A stretch of 64,000 nucleotides of DNA from positions 30,586,504 to 30,650,503 of the forward strand of contig NC_051075.1 in assembly GCF_004664715.2 (NCBI RefSeq). Reading direction: 5' to 3'. Both the position numbers and the translations under genes were made by a program. Positions 48,711 through 59,224 of this stretch are shown piece by piece (position 1 is the first letter of the stretch; the number at the start of each line of letters is the position of its first letter). The notes under the pieces are model-generated. The model was not told where the DNA came from, did no database searches, and saw only the letters and a program-made list of their open reading frames with translations. Origin of the DNA: Peromyscus leucopus (lineage: Eukaryota; Chordata; Mammalia; Rodentia; Cricetidae).

Positions 48711-48983
48711 TGTGTGAAAAATGTGAAGTTGGGTTCCAGAGGGTGCTGGGGATCAGTTCCCCTGTGGTTTTTCCTGTTTGGAAAACATTGTCCGGCTTGC
48801 CTACGGATACAGAGTAACTATTCCTTGACTCCTGCTGTTACAGGGTTATATAAACCAATGTTGGTACAAATAAAGAGCGCTGCTTCTCTGATGAACTGAA
48901 ACTGGGTGTCTAGAGTACTGTTTAGCCTCAGTGTCCCTCGCCAGATTTCGTGCTTCAGCTGCGCTGGCTACAGCATTATATCA
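48711..48983 (+). mobile_element. LTR-like element with TATA box and poly-A signal
   Basis: Shows the order expected of an LTR: start TGTGTGAAAAATGTGAAG, TATATAA near 48846, AATAAAG near 48868, then a GC-richer R/U5-like end (GAGCGCTGCTTCTCTGATG; CCCTCGCCAGATTTCGTGC). The TATA-to-AATAAA distance of about 20 bp is very short. No clear target duplication; the 3' edge is uncertain. Confidence 0.5.
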
Positions 48984-49574
48984 TTGGTTATTTACATTAC
49001 AAATGAAGGCTACATGTATTCTCCTAAGAGAAATCAAACTTTAAGTTTTGTTATTAGTGTCAACCCACATTTAGTTTGTAATAAGACTTCAACTAATAAA
49101 CCATTATAGGCAACACACCATTTCATATTGGAGCTCCTTTCACACATTTTCATTTCCACTTTTACTTTTGTATATTAATTACACACAATGACTAGTTTTA
49201 ATGTGACATTTCACACATATGTATAACATACTCCTGTCACATTCTCTGTTCCCAATTTATGTTCCCCTTCCCTCTGACTCAACTGCTACTTTTCTTGATG
49301 TGTAGTCCCCTTTCTATTTTTATGTCTTCGAAAATCTATGCTCTGTTTATGATGGAAAGCTTGTTGTGCCATTATTTTCTGAGTCTTTGGTGTTTCTTCC
49401 TCCACATGATGATCTCTGGGTCTATATAATTTCCTGAAAATAATATTATTATCTCCTATCTTATGACTGGCTCCTAGTGAATACCTGTGGGAAGAAACTC
49501 TCTACCCAATGCTCTATGCAGCAAAGAACATTGTGAGAGAGAAATAAAGTAGGTCCAGTTATTCATTCCCTTTA
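48984..49574. other. Spacer, possibly old LINE-1 3' sequence
   Basis: T/C-rich sequence at 49140-49440 may be a decayed LINE-1 3' region, but I cannot support boundaries. Confidence 0.3.
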
Positions 49575-50345
49575 AAAGACAAACTGGGGAAGGAGGGTGG
49601 CGATGGAAGGCAAAGGATGGGGGATGAGAACATAGGGGAATGGAAGGTTCTAACTAGAACAGGGACAGAGTGGGAGAGTAAGGAGAGAGATACCATGATA
49701 AATGAAGACATCATGGGAATAGGGAGAAACAGAGTGCTAGGGAAGTTCCCAGGAATCCACAAGGATGACCCTACCATAGACTACTGGCAATAGTTGAGAT
49801 GGTGCCTGAACTGGCCTACTCTGGTGATCAGATGACTGAATACCCTGTCATCATAGAGCCCTCATCCAGTGACTGATGGAAACAAATGCAGAGATCTAAG
49901 GCAGGGTGCCAGGCCCAGCTCCAGAGGCCCAATCAATGAGAGAGAGAGATTCTATGAGCAAGGGACATTGAGACCATAGTGGGAAAAAGTACAGAGACAA
50001 CTAGCCAAACTAGTGGAAACACATGAACTGTGGACCAATAGCTGAGGAGCTCCCAGGAACCTGCATCCAGTGACTGATGAAAGCAGATGCAGAGACCCAC
50101 AGTCAAGCACTTGGCCAAAATCCTGGAGGTCAGTTGAAGAGAGAGCTGAAGGATTACAGGAGCAAGAGTGGTCAGGATCATGATGGGAAAAACCACAGAT
50201 AGCTGATCCATGTTAGTGACAGCTCACAGACTCTGGACTGACAGCTGGGGTGCCTGCATGGTACTGCCCTAGGTCCTATAAATATAGGAGACAGTTGTGT
50301 GGTTTGATGTGTTTGTAGGTCCCCTGAAAATGGGACCAGGAACAA
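49575..50345 (+). mobile_element. LINE-1 3' UTR fragment with internal ~205-bp duplication
   Basis: Matches the 3' UTR of L1-A (14830-15360): the G/A-rich start, GGAATCCACAAGGATGACCC near 49750, CTGAACTGGCCTACTCTGGT, CATCCAGTGACTGATGGAA. The block from about 49860 to 50064 is repeated at 50068-50265 (second CATCCAGTGACTGATGAAAG near 50068). It stops at GGGACCAGGAACAACAACA without the LINE-1 3' terminus. Confidence 0.8.
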
Positions 50346-50464
50346 CAACAAAAGATTGTATGGGGAGAAAGAGAAGAAAAAGGAGTCACAATGGTTGTAC
50401 AATTGATATTTTTCAAATGTTAGCTTGCACAGGTCACTGTTGGGTGGGACCAAGAATTACTTAC
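50346..50464. other. Short spacer before L1-C
   Basis: About 120 bp with no recognised identity, between two LINE-1 pieces. Confidence 0.4.
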
Positions 50465-51690
50465 CTTGTGGTAAGATTGAGCATCTTTTGGGTATATGCC
50501 CAAGATTGGTATAGCTAGGTCTAGAGGTAGATTGATTCCAAATTTTCTGAAAAAACATCATACCAATTTCCAAAGTGGCTGTACAAGTCTGCACTCTGAC
50601 CAGCAGTGAATGAATGTTCCCCTTACTCCACATTCTCTTCATATAGTTTTCCATTAGTATCTTTAATCTTAGCCATTCTGACAGGGGTGAGATGGTATCT
50701 CAGAGTCATTTTGATTTTCATTTCCCTGATATCTAAGGATGCTGAACAATTCTTTAAGTGTATCTCGGCCATTTGAGATTTTTCTGATGAGAATTCTTTT
50801 TTTTTTTTAAATCTGTACCCTATATTTATTTGGATTATTTGGAATTTTGATATCTAGTTTTGTTAGGTGTTAATATATTTTAGAGATCAGCCCTCTGTCA
50901 GATGTAGGGTTGGTGAAGACCTTTTCCCTTCCGTAGGCTCCTGTTTTGTCTTATTGACAATGTCCTTTGCCTTATAGAAGATTTTCAGTTTCAAGACCTA
51001 CCACTTATTAATTGTTGAACTCAGTGTCTGGGATATTGGTGTTATGTTCAGGAAGTTGTCTCTTGTGAAAATGTGTTCAAGGCTACTTCCCACTTTCTCA
51101 TCTATCGGTTCCAGTGTAACTGGATTTGTGTTGAGGTCTTTGATCCACTTGGACTCAAGTTTTGTATAGGGTGATAGATTTGTATCTATTTGCATTCTTC
51201 TACATGCAGGCATCCAGTTATGCCAGCACCATTTGTTAAAGATATATATTTTTTATATTTATAATTTTGACTTCTTTTTCAAAAATCAGATGTGATGTTC
51301 ATAGGTGTGTAGATTTACATCAGGATCTTAATTTCCATGCCATTGGTCCATCTGTCTGTTTTTATGCCAATACCATGCTGTTTTTTATTAATACAGCTCT
51401 ATATTAGAGCTTGAAGTCCAGGACAGTGATACCTCTGCAAGTTCCTTTTTTATGCAGGATTGTTTTAACTATCCTGGGTTTTTGTTTTGATTTTCCATAT
51501 GAAGTTGAGTATTGTTCGTTTGAGGTCTGTGAAGAATTGTATTGGAATTTTGATGGGGATTAAATTGCATCCGTAGATTGCTTTTATTTTAGGATAGTCA
51601 TTTTTTACCATGTTAAACCTAGAGATTCATGAGCATGAGAGATCTTTCCATTTTCTGATATCTTCTCCCATTTTTTTTCTTCAGAGATTT

Positions 51691-52335
51691 TGAAAGACCC
51701 CCAGGGGAGATCTTCCTTCAGGAGAGACCCCAAACCCAAGGAACACACCGAAACCACAGATCAGATGCAAACAGCAAGAGGGTTTATTAGATACACAGGT
51801 ACCTGGGGCAAAGTCTCTCGGAAGACTTGCGCCCCTTCCTAGGGCAAGGGGGACTTTTTATAGGATCCCAGAGGCAGAGGCGCAGTTACAGAAGCGAGAA
51901 GCATAGTTACAGGGCTCCTATGGGTTGTTTCAAAGAAGGCCAGGGTGAACTTGGGGTCGTATTCTTAATTCTCAGAAGTTTGATGTGTGGCTGACTTGGC
52001 CTTGCCCAGGGTATAGTGGGTGTTTTTCCAGCCCAGCTGCTTATTCCTCAAGGCCAGGGGCCCAGCCATAAAATATCCTGATTTGACTCAACTGTTTTTC
52101 TCCCAAGGCCGCCGACCATAGTTATCTCTCTCTCAAGGCCGGATGGCTGGCCATAGTTATGTCTCTCTCAAGGCCGGATGACTGGCTACAGCTGTGAACT
52201 CCTGTTTTTCTGATTCCTTCAGAATGGCGTTTCTTAGGCTAAGTTATTGGGACCGGGGGGTGGGGGGTGGGGGGGCATTTCATCGGCCCAACGCCCCATG
52301 TCCTCATAATGGAGTGGGGGAGTGGGGGTCTTTCA
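51691..52335 (-). mobile_element. Gammaretrovirus-type (ERV1, MLV-like) solo LTR nested in L1-C
   Basis: A 645-bp element with perfect 12-bp terminal inverted repeats: TGAAAGACCCCC (51691-51702) and GGGGGTCTTTCA (52324-52335). It is flanked by the 4-bp direct repeat ATTT (51687-51690, 52336-52339), the duplication size made by gammaretroviral integrases. On the minus strand: U3 with three degenerate CAAGGCC-containing repeats (52104, 52134, 52169), a TATAAAA box (51856-51862 on the plus strand), and an AATAAA signal (51783-51788) in the context AATAAACCCTCTTGC, typical of MLV-like R/U5. No internal viral genes are present, so it is a solo LTR formed by recombination. It lies in the sense direction of the interrupted LINE-1. 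The promoter parts look intact; activity is unknown. Confidence 0.95.
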
Positions 52336-52768
52336 ATTTAAAGTTCTTGTCAAACAGTCTGTTCACTTGTTTGGTTAGAGTTACCCCAAGATACTTTATA
52401 TTATTTGTGGCTATTGTAGAAGATGTTGCTTCTCTGATTTCTTTGTCAGCCTATTCATCATTTGTATACAGGAAGGCTACTGATTTTTTTTTTTTTTTGC
52501 TTTTTTTCAGTTAATTTTGTATCCAGTGACATTACTGAAGGTGTTTATCAGCTAAAGGAGTTCACTGGTAGAATTATTGGGTCACTTATGTATACTGTTA
52601 TATCATCTTCAAATAGCAAAAAGTTTGACTTCTTCCTTTCCAATATGTACCACTTTGATCTCCTTTTACTGTCTTATTGCTCTAGCTAGAACTTCAAGTA
52701 CTATATTAAATAGATATGGAGAGAGTGGACAGTCTTGTCTTTTAGCTTATTTTAGTGGAATCTCTTTG

Positions 52769-52770
<2 letters not shown>

Positions 52771-52829
<59 letters not shown>
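52771..52829 (+). repeat. TC then TA compound microsatellite in L1-C
   Basis: (TC)n 52771-52799 and (TA)n 52799-52829, at a place where L1-B has only a short T/C stretch (GATTTTCTCTCC), so the array expanded inside ORF2 sequence. Confidence 0.96.
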
Positions 52830-52832
<3 letters not shown>

Positions 52833-53345
52833 ACTTGATATTAGCTGTCGACATGATGTGTATTGCTTTTGTTATATTTAAATATGTTCCTTGCATTCCT
52901 AATCTCTCCAGAACATTTATCATGAAGGGGTGTTAAGATTTTTTCAAAGGCTTTTTCAGCATCTGATGAGATGATCATGTGGGTTTTTTACTTTCAGTTT
53001 GTTTATCTGTTGGATTTCATTGACATATTTTCATATGTTGAACCATGCTTTCATCTCTGGGATGAAGCCTATGTGATGATGGTGGATGATTTACTTTTAT
53101 GTGTCCTTGAATTTGGTTTGCCAGTATTTTATTGATAATTTTCACACAAATGTTCATGAGGGAGATTGGTCTGTAATTCTCTTTCTTTGTGTCTTTTTGT
53201 GGTTTGGGCATCAGGGTAACTGCAGCCTCATAAAAAGAATCTGGTGATGTTCCTTCCATTTCTACTATGTAGAACAATTTGAGTAATGGTATTAGTTATT
53301 TTTTTTTAATCTGGTAGAATTCTGCTTTGAAACCATCTGGTCCTG

Positions 53346-53383
53346 TTTCTTTTCTTTTCTTTTTTTTTCTTTCTTTCTTTCTT

Positions 53384-53424
<41 letters not shown>
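53346..53424 (-). repeat. Expanded A-rich tract (T39 plus TTTC units on plus strand)
   Basis: TTTC units followed by 39 T. Homologous to the A20 site of L1-A (12111-12130), next to the codons for G-x-D-G-F. Confidence 0.94.
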
Positions 53425-53425
<1 letters not shown>

Positions 53426-54649
53426 GTTTGGAGACTTTTAATGACTGCTTCTATTGCTTCTATTTCCTTAGGGTTTATATGTCTATTTAGATTGTTTTTC
53501 TGGTCTGGATTTAATTTGGTATGTTCATTTCTTTTAGATTTTCCAATTTTGTGGAGTACAGGTTTTTGAAGTATTTCCTAATGATTCTCTAGATTTTTCT
53601 CAGTATCTGTTATTATGTGTCCCTTTTCATTTTTGATTTTGTTGCTTTAGATATTCCTTCAGCTTTTTTGGTTAATTTGGATAAAGGTTTGTCTATTTTG
53701 TTGATTTTCTCAAAGAACCAACTCTTTGTTTCATTGATTCTTTGTATTATTCTCTTTGTTTCTGTTTTGTTGATTTCAGCCTGGAGTTTGTTTACTTCTG
53801 GCTGTCTACTCCTCTTGGATGAGTTTGCTTCTTTTTATTCTAGAACTTTCAAATGTGCTGTTAAGTCACTAGTGTGAGATTTCTCCAAATGTTTTATGTA
53901 GGCACTTAGTACTATGATCTTTCCTCCTAACACTGCTTTCATAGTATCCCATAAGTTTGGGTGTGTTGTGGATTCATTTTAATTGAATTCTAGGAAGTCT
54001 TTAATTTCTTTCTTATTTCTTCCTTGGCCCATTGATGATACAGGTGAGCATTATTCAGTTCATGGATTTGTAGGCTTTTTGTAGTTTGTGTTGTTGTTGG
54101 ACTCTAACTGTAATGTATGGTGATCTGATAAGATAAAGGGACTATCTTTATATGAGAAGAAGGTATATTCTTTGGTATTTGGGTAAAATGCTCTGTAGAT
54201 GTCTGTTAAGTCCATTTGAGTCATAACATCTTTTATTTCTTCTGTTTCTCTGTTAAGGTTCTGTTTGACAGTAAGAGTGGGGTGTAAGAGTCTCCCACTA
54301 TTAATATGTAAGGTTTGATGAGTAATTTAAGCTTTACTAATATTTCTTTATCAAATGTGGGTACCCTCATAATTGGTGCATAAATGTTCAGAACTGAGAC
54401 CTTATCTTGACAGATTATACCTTTAGTTAATATGAAATGCCTTTTCCTCTTTTGATTAATTTTAGTCTAAAGACTTTTTTATTAGATATTAGGATATATA
54501 CAGTAGTATGCTTCTTAGGTTCATTTGATTTGAAAACCTTTTCCCAAACATTTATTGTAAGGCAATCAATGTCTGTCTTTGAAGTTGAAATGTTTCTTAT
54601 ATGCACCAGATGTATACAAAGGATGGGTCCTTTTAGCCTGTGTCTTTTT

Positions 54650-54817
54650 TTTTTTTTTTTTTTTTTTTTGGTTTATCGAGACAGGGTTTCTCTGTGTAGC
54701 TTTGCGCCTTTCCTGGAACTCACTTGGTAGCCCAGGCTGGCCTCGAACTCACAGAGATCCGCCTGCCTCTGTCTCCCGAGTGCTGGGATTAAAGGCATGC
54801 GCCACCACCGCCCGGCC
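54650..54817 (-). mobile_element. B1 SINE nested in L1-C, 13-bp target duplication
   Basis: Reverse B1 with T-run, GAGACAGGGTTTCTCTGTGT and head CCACCACCGCCCGGCC. The direct repeat GCCTGTGTCTTTT is at 54636-54648 and 54818-54830, and LINE-1 sequence continues on both sides. Confidence 0.95.
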
Positions 54818-54902
54818 GCCTGTGTCTTTTTATTGATGAATTGAGTTCACTTATAATAAGAGATATTAATGACCAATGATTGCTAATTCCTGTTTTATTT
54901 TG

Positions 54903-54957
54903 GTGGTGGTGGTGGTGGTGGTGGTGGTGGTGGTGGTGGTGGTGGTGTGTGTGTGTG
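54903..54957 (+). repeat. GGT trinucleotide then GT microsatellite
   Basis: About 15 GGT units followed by about six GT units. Confidence 0.95.
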
Positions 54958-55081
54958 TTTCCTTTCCTTGGGTTTTGCTAGGGTGAGATTATCTACTGCC
55001 AGTGTTTTCAAGGATGCAGGTAACTTTCTTGGATTGGAGTTTTAGTTTTCCTTCTTGTACTTTCTGTAGGGCTAGATGTAT

Positions 55082-55336
55082 ACTTGCTCAGCTATGTTCA
55101 TAGCAGCATTATTCACAACAGTTAGAACTGATTACAACCTAGATGACCCTCAATCAATGAATAAATAGGAAAAATGTGGTATATTTATGAAATGGAGTAT
55201 TACTCAGCAGTAACAAAAAACAATGACATCATGAATTTTGGAGGCAAATGGATGGAAGTGGAAAAAAATCCTGATTGAGGGAACCCAGACCCAGAAAGAC
55301 AAACATGGTATGTACTCACTTATAAGTGGATATTAG
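55082..55336 (+). pseudogene. LINE-1 ORF2 C-terminal end, forward part of L1-C
   Basis: Forward ORF2 end beginning after the twin-priming point. Contains the conserved block around ATTATTCACAACAGTTAGAA, GGTATATTTATGAAATGGAG and the final codons TATAAGTGGATATTAG with the stop at 55334-55336. Together with the inverted part it accounts for almost all of ORF2. Confidence 0.9.
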
Positions 55337-56215
55337 ATGTAAAGGATAATGATGCTACAATCCACAGCCACAGAGAGGCTAGGTAAATAGAAGAGCCCAA
55401 AAAAGAATGCATGGATTTCCCCGGGAAGGGAAAATAGGTGAGATTCCTGGATAAACTGGGGGGAAAGGAACATGAGAGATAATGTTGGGCTGATTGGGGC
55501 AGGATGGACGGAGAGTAATGAAAAAGATATATTGATGATGGGGCATTTGGGGACTATGGAGAAACTTGGTGCCAGGGAAACTCTATGGAATCCACAATGA
55601 TGACCCCAGCTAAGACTCTTAGCAATAGTGGAGAAGGTGTCTGAACTGGCCTGTTCCTGTAATCATATCTTGATTGTTATCATAGAGCCTCATCCAGTAA
55701 CTGATGGAAGTAGATGCAGAGATCCACAGCCAAACACTGGGTTGAGCTCTGGGAGGCCCATTGAAGAAAGGAAGGAGAAATTATATGAGCCAGGGGGTTC
55801 AAGAGGAACCCACAAAGACAGCTGACCTGAGTTCATGGGAGCTCACCAACTCTATTGATAGTTAGGGAGCCTGCATAGAACCTACCTAGGCCCTCTGCCT
55901 GTGTTTCACAGTGTACCTTGGCCTTTTTGTGGGGCTCCTAGCAGTGGGATCAAGACATAACTCTGCTAGAGTTGGCGTTTGGAAACCCATTCCCCACACT
56001 GAGTTGTCTTGCTCAGCCTTGATGCAGGGGGAGGAGCTTGGTCCTACCTCAACTTAATATGCCATGCTCTGTTCAATCCCATGGGAAGCCTTACCCTTTC
56101 TGAACAGAGAAGAGGAAGAATGGATGGGGGGACAGATGGCAGGTGAGGGGGAGGGAATGGGAGGGAGGGGAAACTGGTCAATATCTAAAATAAATTTTGA
56201 AAAATTAAGAAAATA
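55337..56215 (+). mobile_element. 3' UTR of L1-C
   Basis: Same 3' UTR type as L1-A: GGAATCCACAATGATGACCC near 55590, ATCCAGTAACTGATGGAAG near 55691, GCTTGGTCCTACCTCAACTT near 56037, the G/A-rich tract near 56105-56170 and an A/T-rich tail at 56190-56215. Confidence 0.9.
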
Positions 56216-56439
56216 TAAATAATTACCTTTCTTCTACTGCACCACGCATAAAGAAATTAAAAATTAAAGTTTTTACAAGTTGTAGTATAAACATCCACTT
56301 AATATTAACAAGCACTCCAAGTTGTTTTATGAAGTGAATATTTAGTGATATTTTGCATAATAGAATAGCTTGAGTTTTTCTTCTACTAACTGAATATATG
56401 ATAGACAAGGATAAAAATAAAAACATACAAAACAAGGTA

Positions 56440-56998
56440 GTTGTATTAGTCACTGTTCTTTAGAGTAACAGAACTTATAGAATGAATATCTCCCTATATA
56501 GAGAATATATTTATTAGAATGACTTAGAGACTAGTCCAGCTAAAAGTGGCAAGTCTAAGAATCCAGGAGTTGCTCAGTCCATGAGGCTGGATGTCTTAGC
56601 TGGTCTTGAGTATACACTGGAATCCCAAAGAAATAGCCTCTAATGCCAATAAAAGAATGGACTTGCTAGCAAGGAGAGAGCAAGCAGGCAAGCAGCAAAG
56701 GCTGTCTTCTTCCATGCCCTCATATAGGCTTCTAGTAGAAGGTGTGGCCCAGACTAGAGGTGCATTTTCTGAGTTCAAAAGATCTGCATTTAAAGTGTGC
56801 CTTCCCTACTCAAGATTCATTTTAAGGACATGTCTTTTCCCAGATCAAAAGATCTGGATTAAAGGTATGCTGTCCTACCACAAAGATCAGGATTAGCAGT
56901 GGATCTTCCTAGTTCAAATCAAGCAAATGTCATGCATAAATATGCCTTCTTTGGGGGGTTTTAATTAATTCCAGATGTAGTCAAGTTGAGTAACATTC
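56440..56998 (+). mobile_element. RMER-like rodent repeat with internal tandem modules
   Basis: Begins TGTATTAGTCACTGTTCTTT, continues AGAACTTATAGAATGAATAT, CAGTCCATGAGGCTGGATGT, CTTGAGTATACACTGGAATC, TATAGGCTTCTAGTAGAAGG, and ends ATTCCAGATGTAGTCAAGTT. Between 56775 and 56925 a module like AGATCTGGATTAAAGG...CTTCC recurs about four times in degenerate form. I recognise it as a rodent medium-reiterated element; the exact name is uncertain. Confidence 0.6.
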
Positions 56999-58128
56999 AC
57001 TGTGACTCAGGAAAATTACTTGGCTATTTTGCTAATTGTTGATTTATGACAAACAAAAATGTTAAAACTAAAACTTTAAATCAGAAAAATTAAAGTAAGT
57101 TCTAAAATATAAAAGAAATTGATTATTTAAAGAATATGAAGAATATGCATAAACTAGAAGTATATAATTTTATATGTATTTATTTTCAGTTCTTAGATGT
57201 CAATAAATTACATTGAAATGGGAGTGATTCATTATAATACTGAAAATGTATCTTTTTTTATAAAATGGTCAATGATCTGTGGAGTAAAGTAGAAAATATT
57301 TCACCTTTCTAGAAAAACAATGAGTAATTCTATATACTGTAGATATATGGTACAAGGGCACATGGAATAAAAATGAATTACAAAGTCCTGTTGGTAGGCT
57401 CTAACTAGAAATATGTGAACTGTACCTCTTCCCAATCAGAGGATCTGTGTTCTCCAGTTATAAAGAATCAGCCTGGATGAACCAGAGGTTTAATAAATAT
57501 GAATAAAACAAACAACATTAAAAAATATGTTAGACATCAAACTGAAATTCAGAATGAGAGCACGTTATGTAAGATAATGTCTAGGAATATCTGTAACAGT
57601 ATTTTGGAAAATTGTTTAGAGTCTTCAGTACTGCCTAAGAGAGCATGACTTCAGATAGTTGAGAATGAACAAGAAGGAAAAGAAAAACAGTAGAAAAGAT
57701 GATTTCAGTGCCTAAAGCATTTCATAGACAGAAAAATCTAAATGTCTGTGGAACACCAACCTCTAATACTCTTGAAGATATCAAAGACCTTCAAAGGAGG
57801 AAAGCCAATGTGACAGACCTGACAGAGGAAACAGAGATACACTTTTGAAGGATTATTGACTTTTTGATGAAAATAAAAGGTGAATGAAGTTCATAATTGA
57901 GAATGTGTTAGAACAAAACCGAATAGAATAAAGGTGTTATAGACCAATTAGATGAAAATAATTATAACATGTATAGATTTACACAGAACTAGAGAATATT
58001 ATTTTAATTGCAAGTATAAAGAAAATTAAATGTGTCAACAGAAAGAGTTTATATTTTAAATAACATATTAAAAGGTATATAACAGTACACCCTCTGGACA
58101 AAAATATCACTTTTGAAAATTGGACATG
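56999..58128. other. AT-rich unique sequence
   Basis: No gene or repeat recognised in about 1.1 kb. Confidence 0.4.
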
Positions 58129-58905
58129 TTCGGTCCCATGCAGATTCCCCAGCAGTCAGTCCAGATTCAACGAGCTCCTCCTAGCTGGACTCAGCTCTCT
58201 CTAGGGCTTTTCCCATCATGATCTTGACTCCCCTCCTACCTTACTCACATAATTGCTCCTCCCTCTCTTCAACCGAACTCCAGGAACTCAGCCCTGGGCT
58301 TAGATATGGATCACTGAATCTGCTTCCATCAGTTACTTGATGAAGTTCTATGATGACAATTAGCGTAGTCATTGATTACAGGGAAAGGCTTGTTTAGGCA
58401 CCCTCTCCTTTGTCGCTTGAAGTCTTAGCTGGGGTCATGGGTTCATCTTTGTGGATTCCTGGGAATTTCCCTAGCAGCAGGTTTCTTCCTAACTCCATAA
58501 TGGACTCCCCATATCTTTCATTGTTTTGCTTCTCCATCCCTCATCCAACTTGGTCAACTTGATACTGAAGTAGGTCCTCTAAATGTGGGTGACAGTTGTG
58601 TGGCTTGTTCTGTTTGTGGAGCCCCTGACAATAGGACCAGGACTTGTCCTGGGTGGATGAGAAGGCTTTTTGGAGCCCATTCCCTATGGTGAGATACCTT
58701 GCTTAGCCTTGATGCAGGGGGGAGGGGCTTAGTCCTTCCTCAACTTGGTATGCCAGACTTTGTAGACTCCCCAAGGGAGGCCTTACCACCTCTGTAGAGT
58801 TGATGGGTGGCGGAAGATGGGGGGGCAGGAGAAGAGGAGGGAGGGAGAAGTGGGATTGGTATGTAAAGTGAAAAACAATTTAAATAAAGAAAAGGAGAAA
58901 CACAT
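58129..58905 (+). mobile_element. Short twin-primed LINE-1 (3' UTR only)
   Basis: 58129 to about 58566 is reverse LINE-1 3' UTR (GGATTCCTGGGAATTTCCCT near 58454, CCATCAGTTACTTGATGAAG near 58326). 58571-58905 is the forward 3' UTR end (GTGACAGTTGTGTGGCTTGT, GCTTAGTCCTTCCTCAACTT, G/A-rich tract, A-rich tail). The two parts meet the LINE-1 consensus at adjacent points (...CATGGGACC / TAGGTCCTCT), as twin priming predicts. Severely 5' truncated, no coding sequence. Confidence 0.88.
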
Positions 58906-59224
58906 TATATTAAAATAAAATTCAAGCAAAAAAAAGAGTTGGAGGTGTATAAGACATGAAAATTCAACTTTTTAATCTTGGTGATTGACTGGTTTTTATG
59001 ATTTTAAACAAATACTCATTCTGATTAGGTACATCAGATCATCTGTAAATGGAGGTGATACTTCATGTCTGTATAATGAATTTATATTTAACAGAGAGAG
59101 ATATGCCAGAAAACAAGTATTTTAAAAAAATTAAAATGTATCAAATATTAATGGAAATCATAAAAACAACCGAAACTGTTGGTGGCAAACATAGGAAGCA
59201 ATATGAGACACAGACACATGAAGA
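58906..59224. other. Spacer
   Basis: AT-rich. A 62-codon lysine-rich frame at 59049-59237 has no support as a gene. Confidence 0.4.

Larger units (their letters stand above)
50465..54990 (-). pseudogene. LINE-1 ORF2 remnant, inverted part of L1-C
   Basis: Reverse-strand ORF2, heavily broken. Recognisable pieces: the C-terminal region RMWSKGN near 50640, DLNTNPVTLEPIDEKVGSSLE near 51150 (split in places), RT-palm-like sequence near 52640-52590, and [33 protein letters not shown] sequence near 53240-53160 (motif RPISLMN). The N-terminal endonuclease part lies around 54000-54950. Interrupted by the LTR (51691-52335), the TC/TA tract (52771-52829), the T-rich tract (53346-53424), the B1 (54650-54817) and the GGT repeat (54903-54948). 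It retains the segment missing in L1-A (about 50930-51120). Confidence 0.88.
50465..56215 (+). mobile_element. LINE-1 copy L1-C, twin-primed (5' inversion)
   Basis: The left part (50465 to about 55072) is LINE-1 in reverse orientation, from the ORF2 C-terminal region back through all of ORF2 to the end of ORF1. The right part (55082-56215) is LINE-1 in forward orientation, from the same ORF2 point to the 3' end. The inversion point falls between ...ACCACAAG and ACTTGCTCAGC; comparison with L1-B shows that only about 3 nt are missing there, the textbook product of twin priming. About 9 bp of filler sits at the internal junction (55073-55081). The copy is 5' truncated at the end of ORF1. Nested in it are a gammaretrovirus-type LTR, a B1 and several microsatellites. 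Possible short target similarity AATTAC at 50455-50460 and near 56221; not decisive. Confidence 0.93.
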
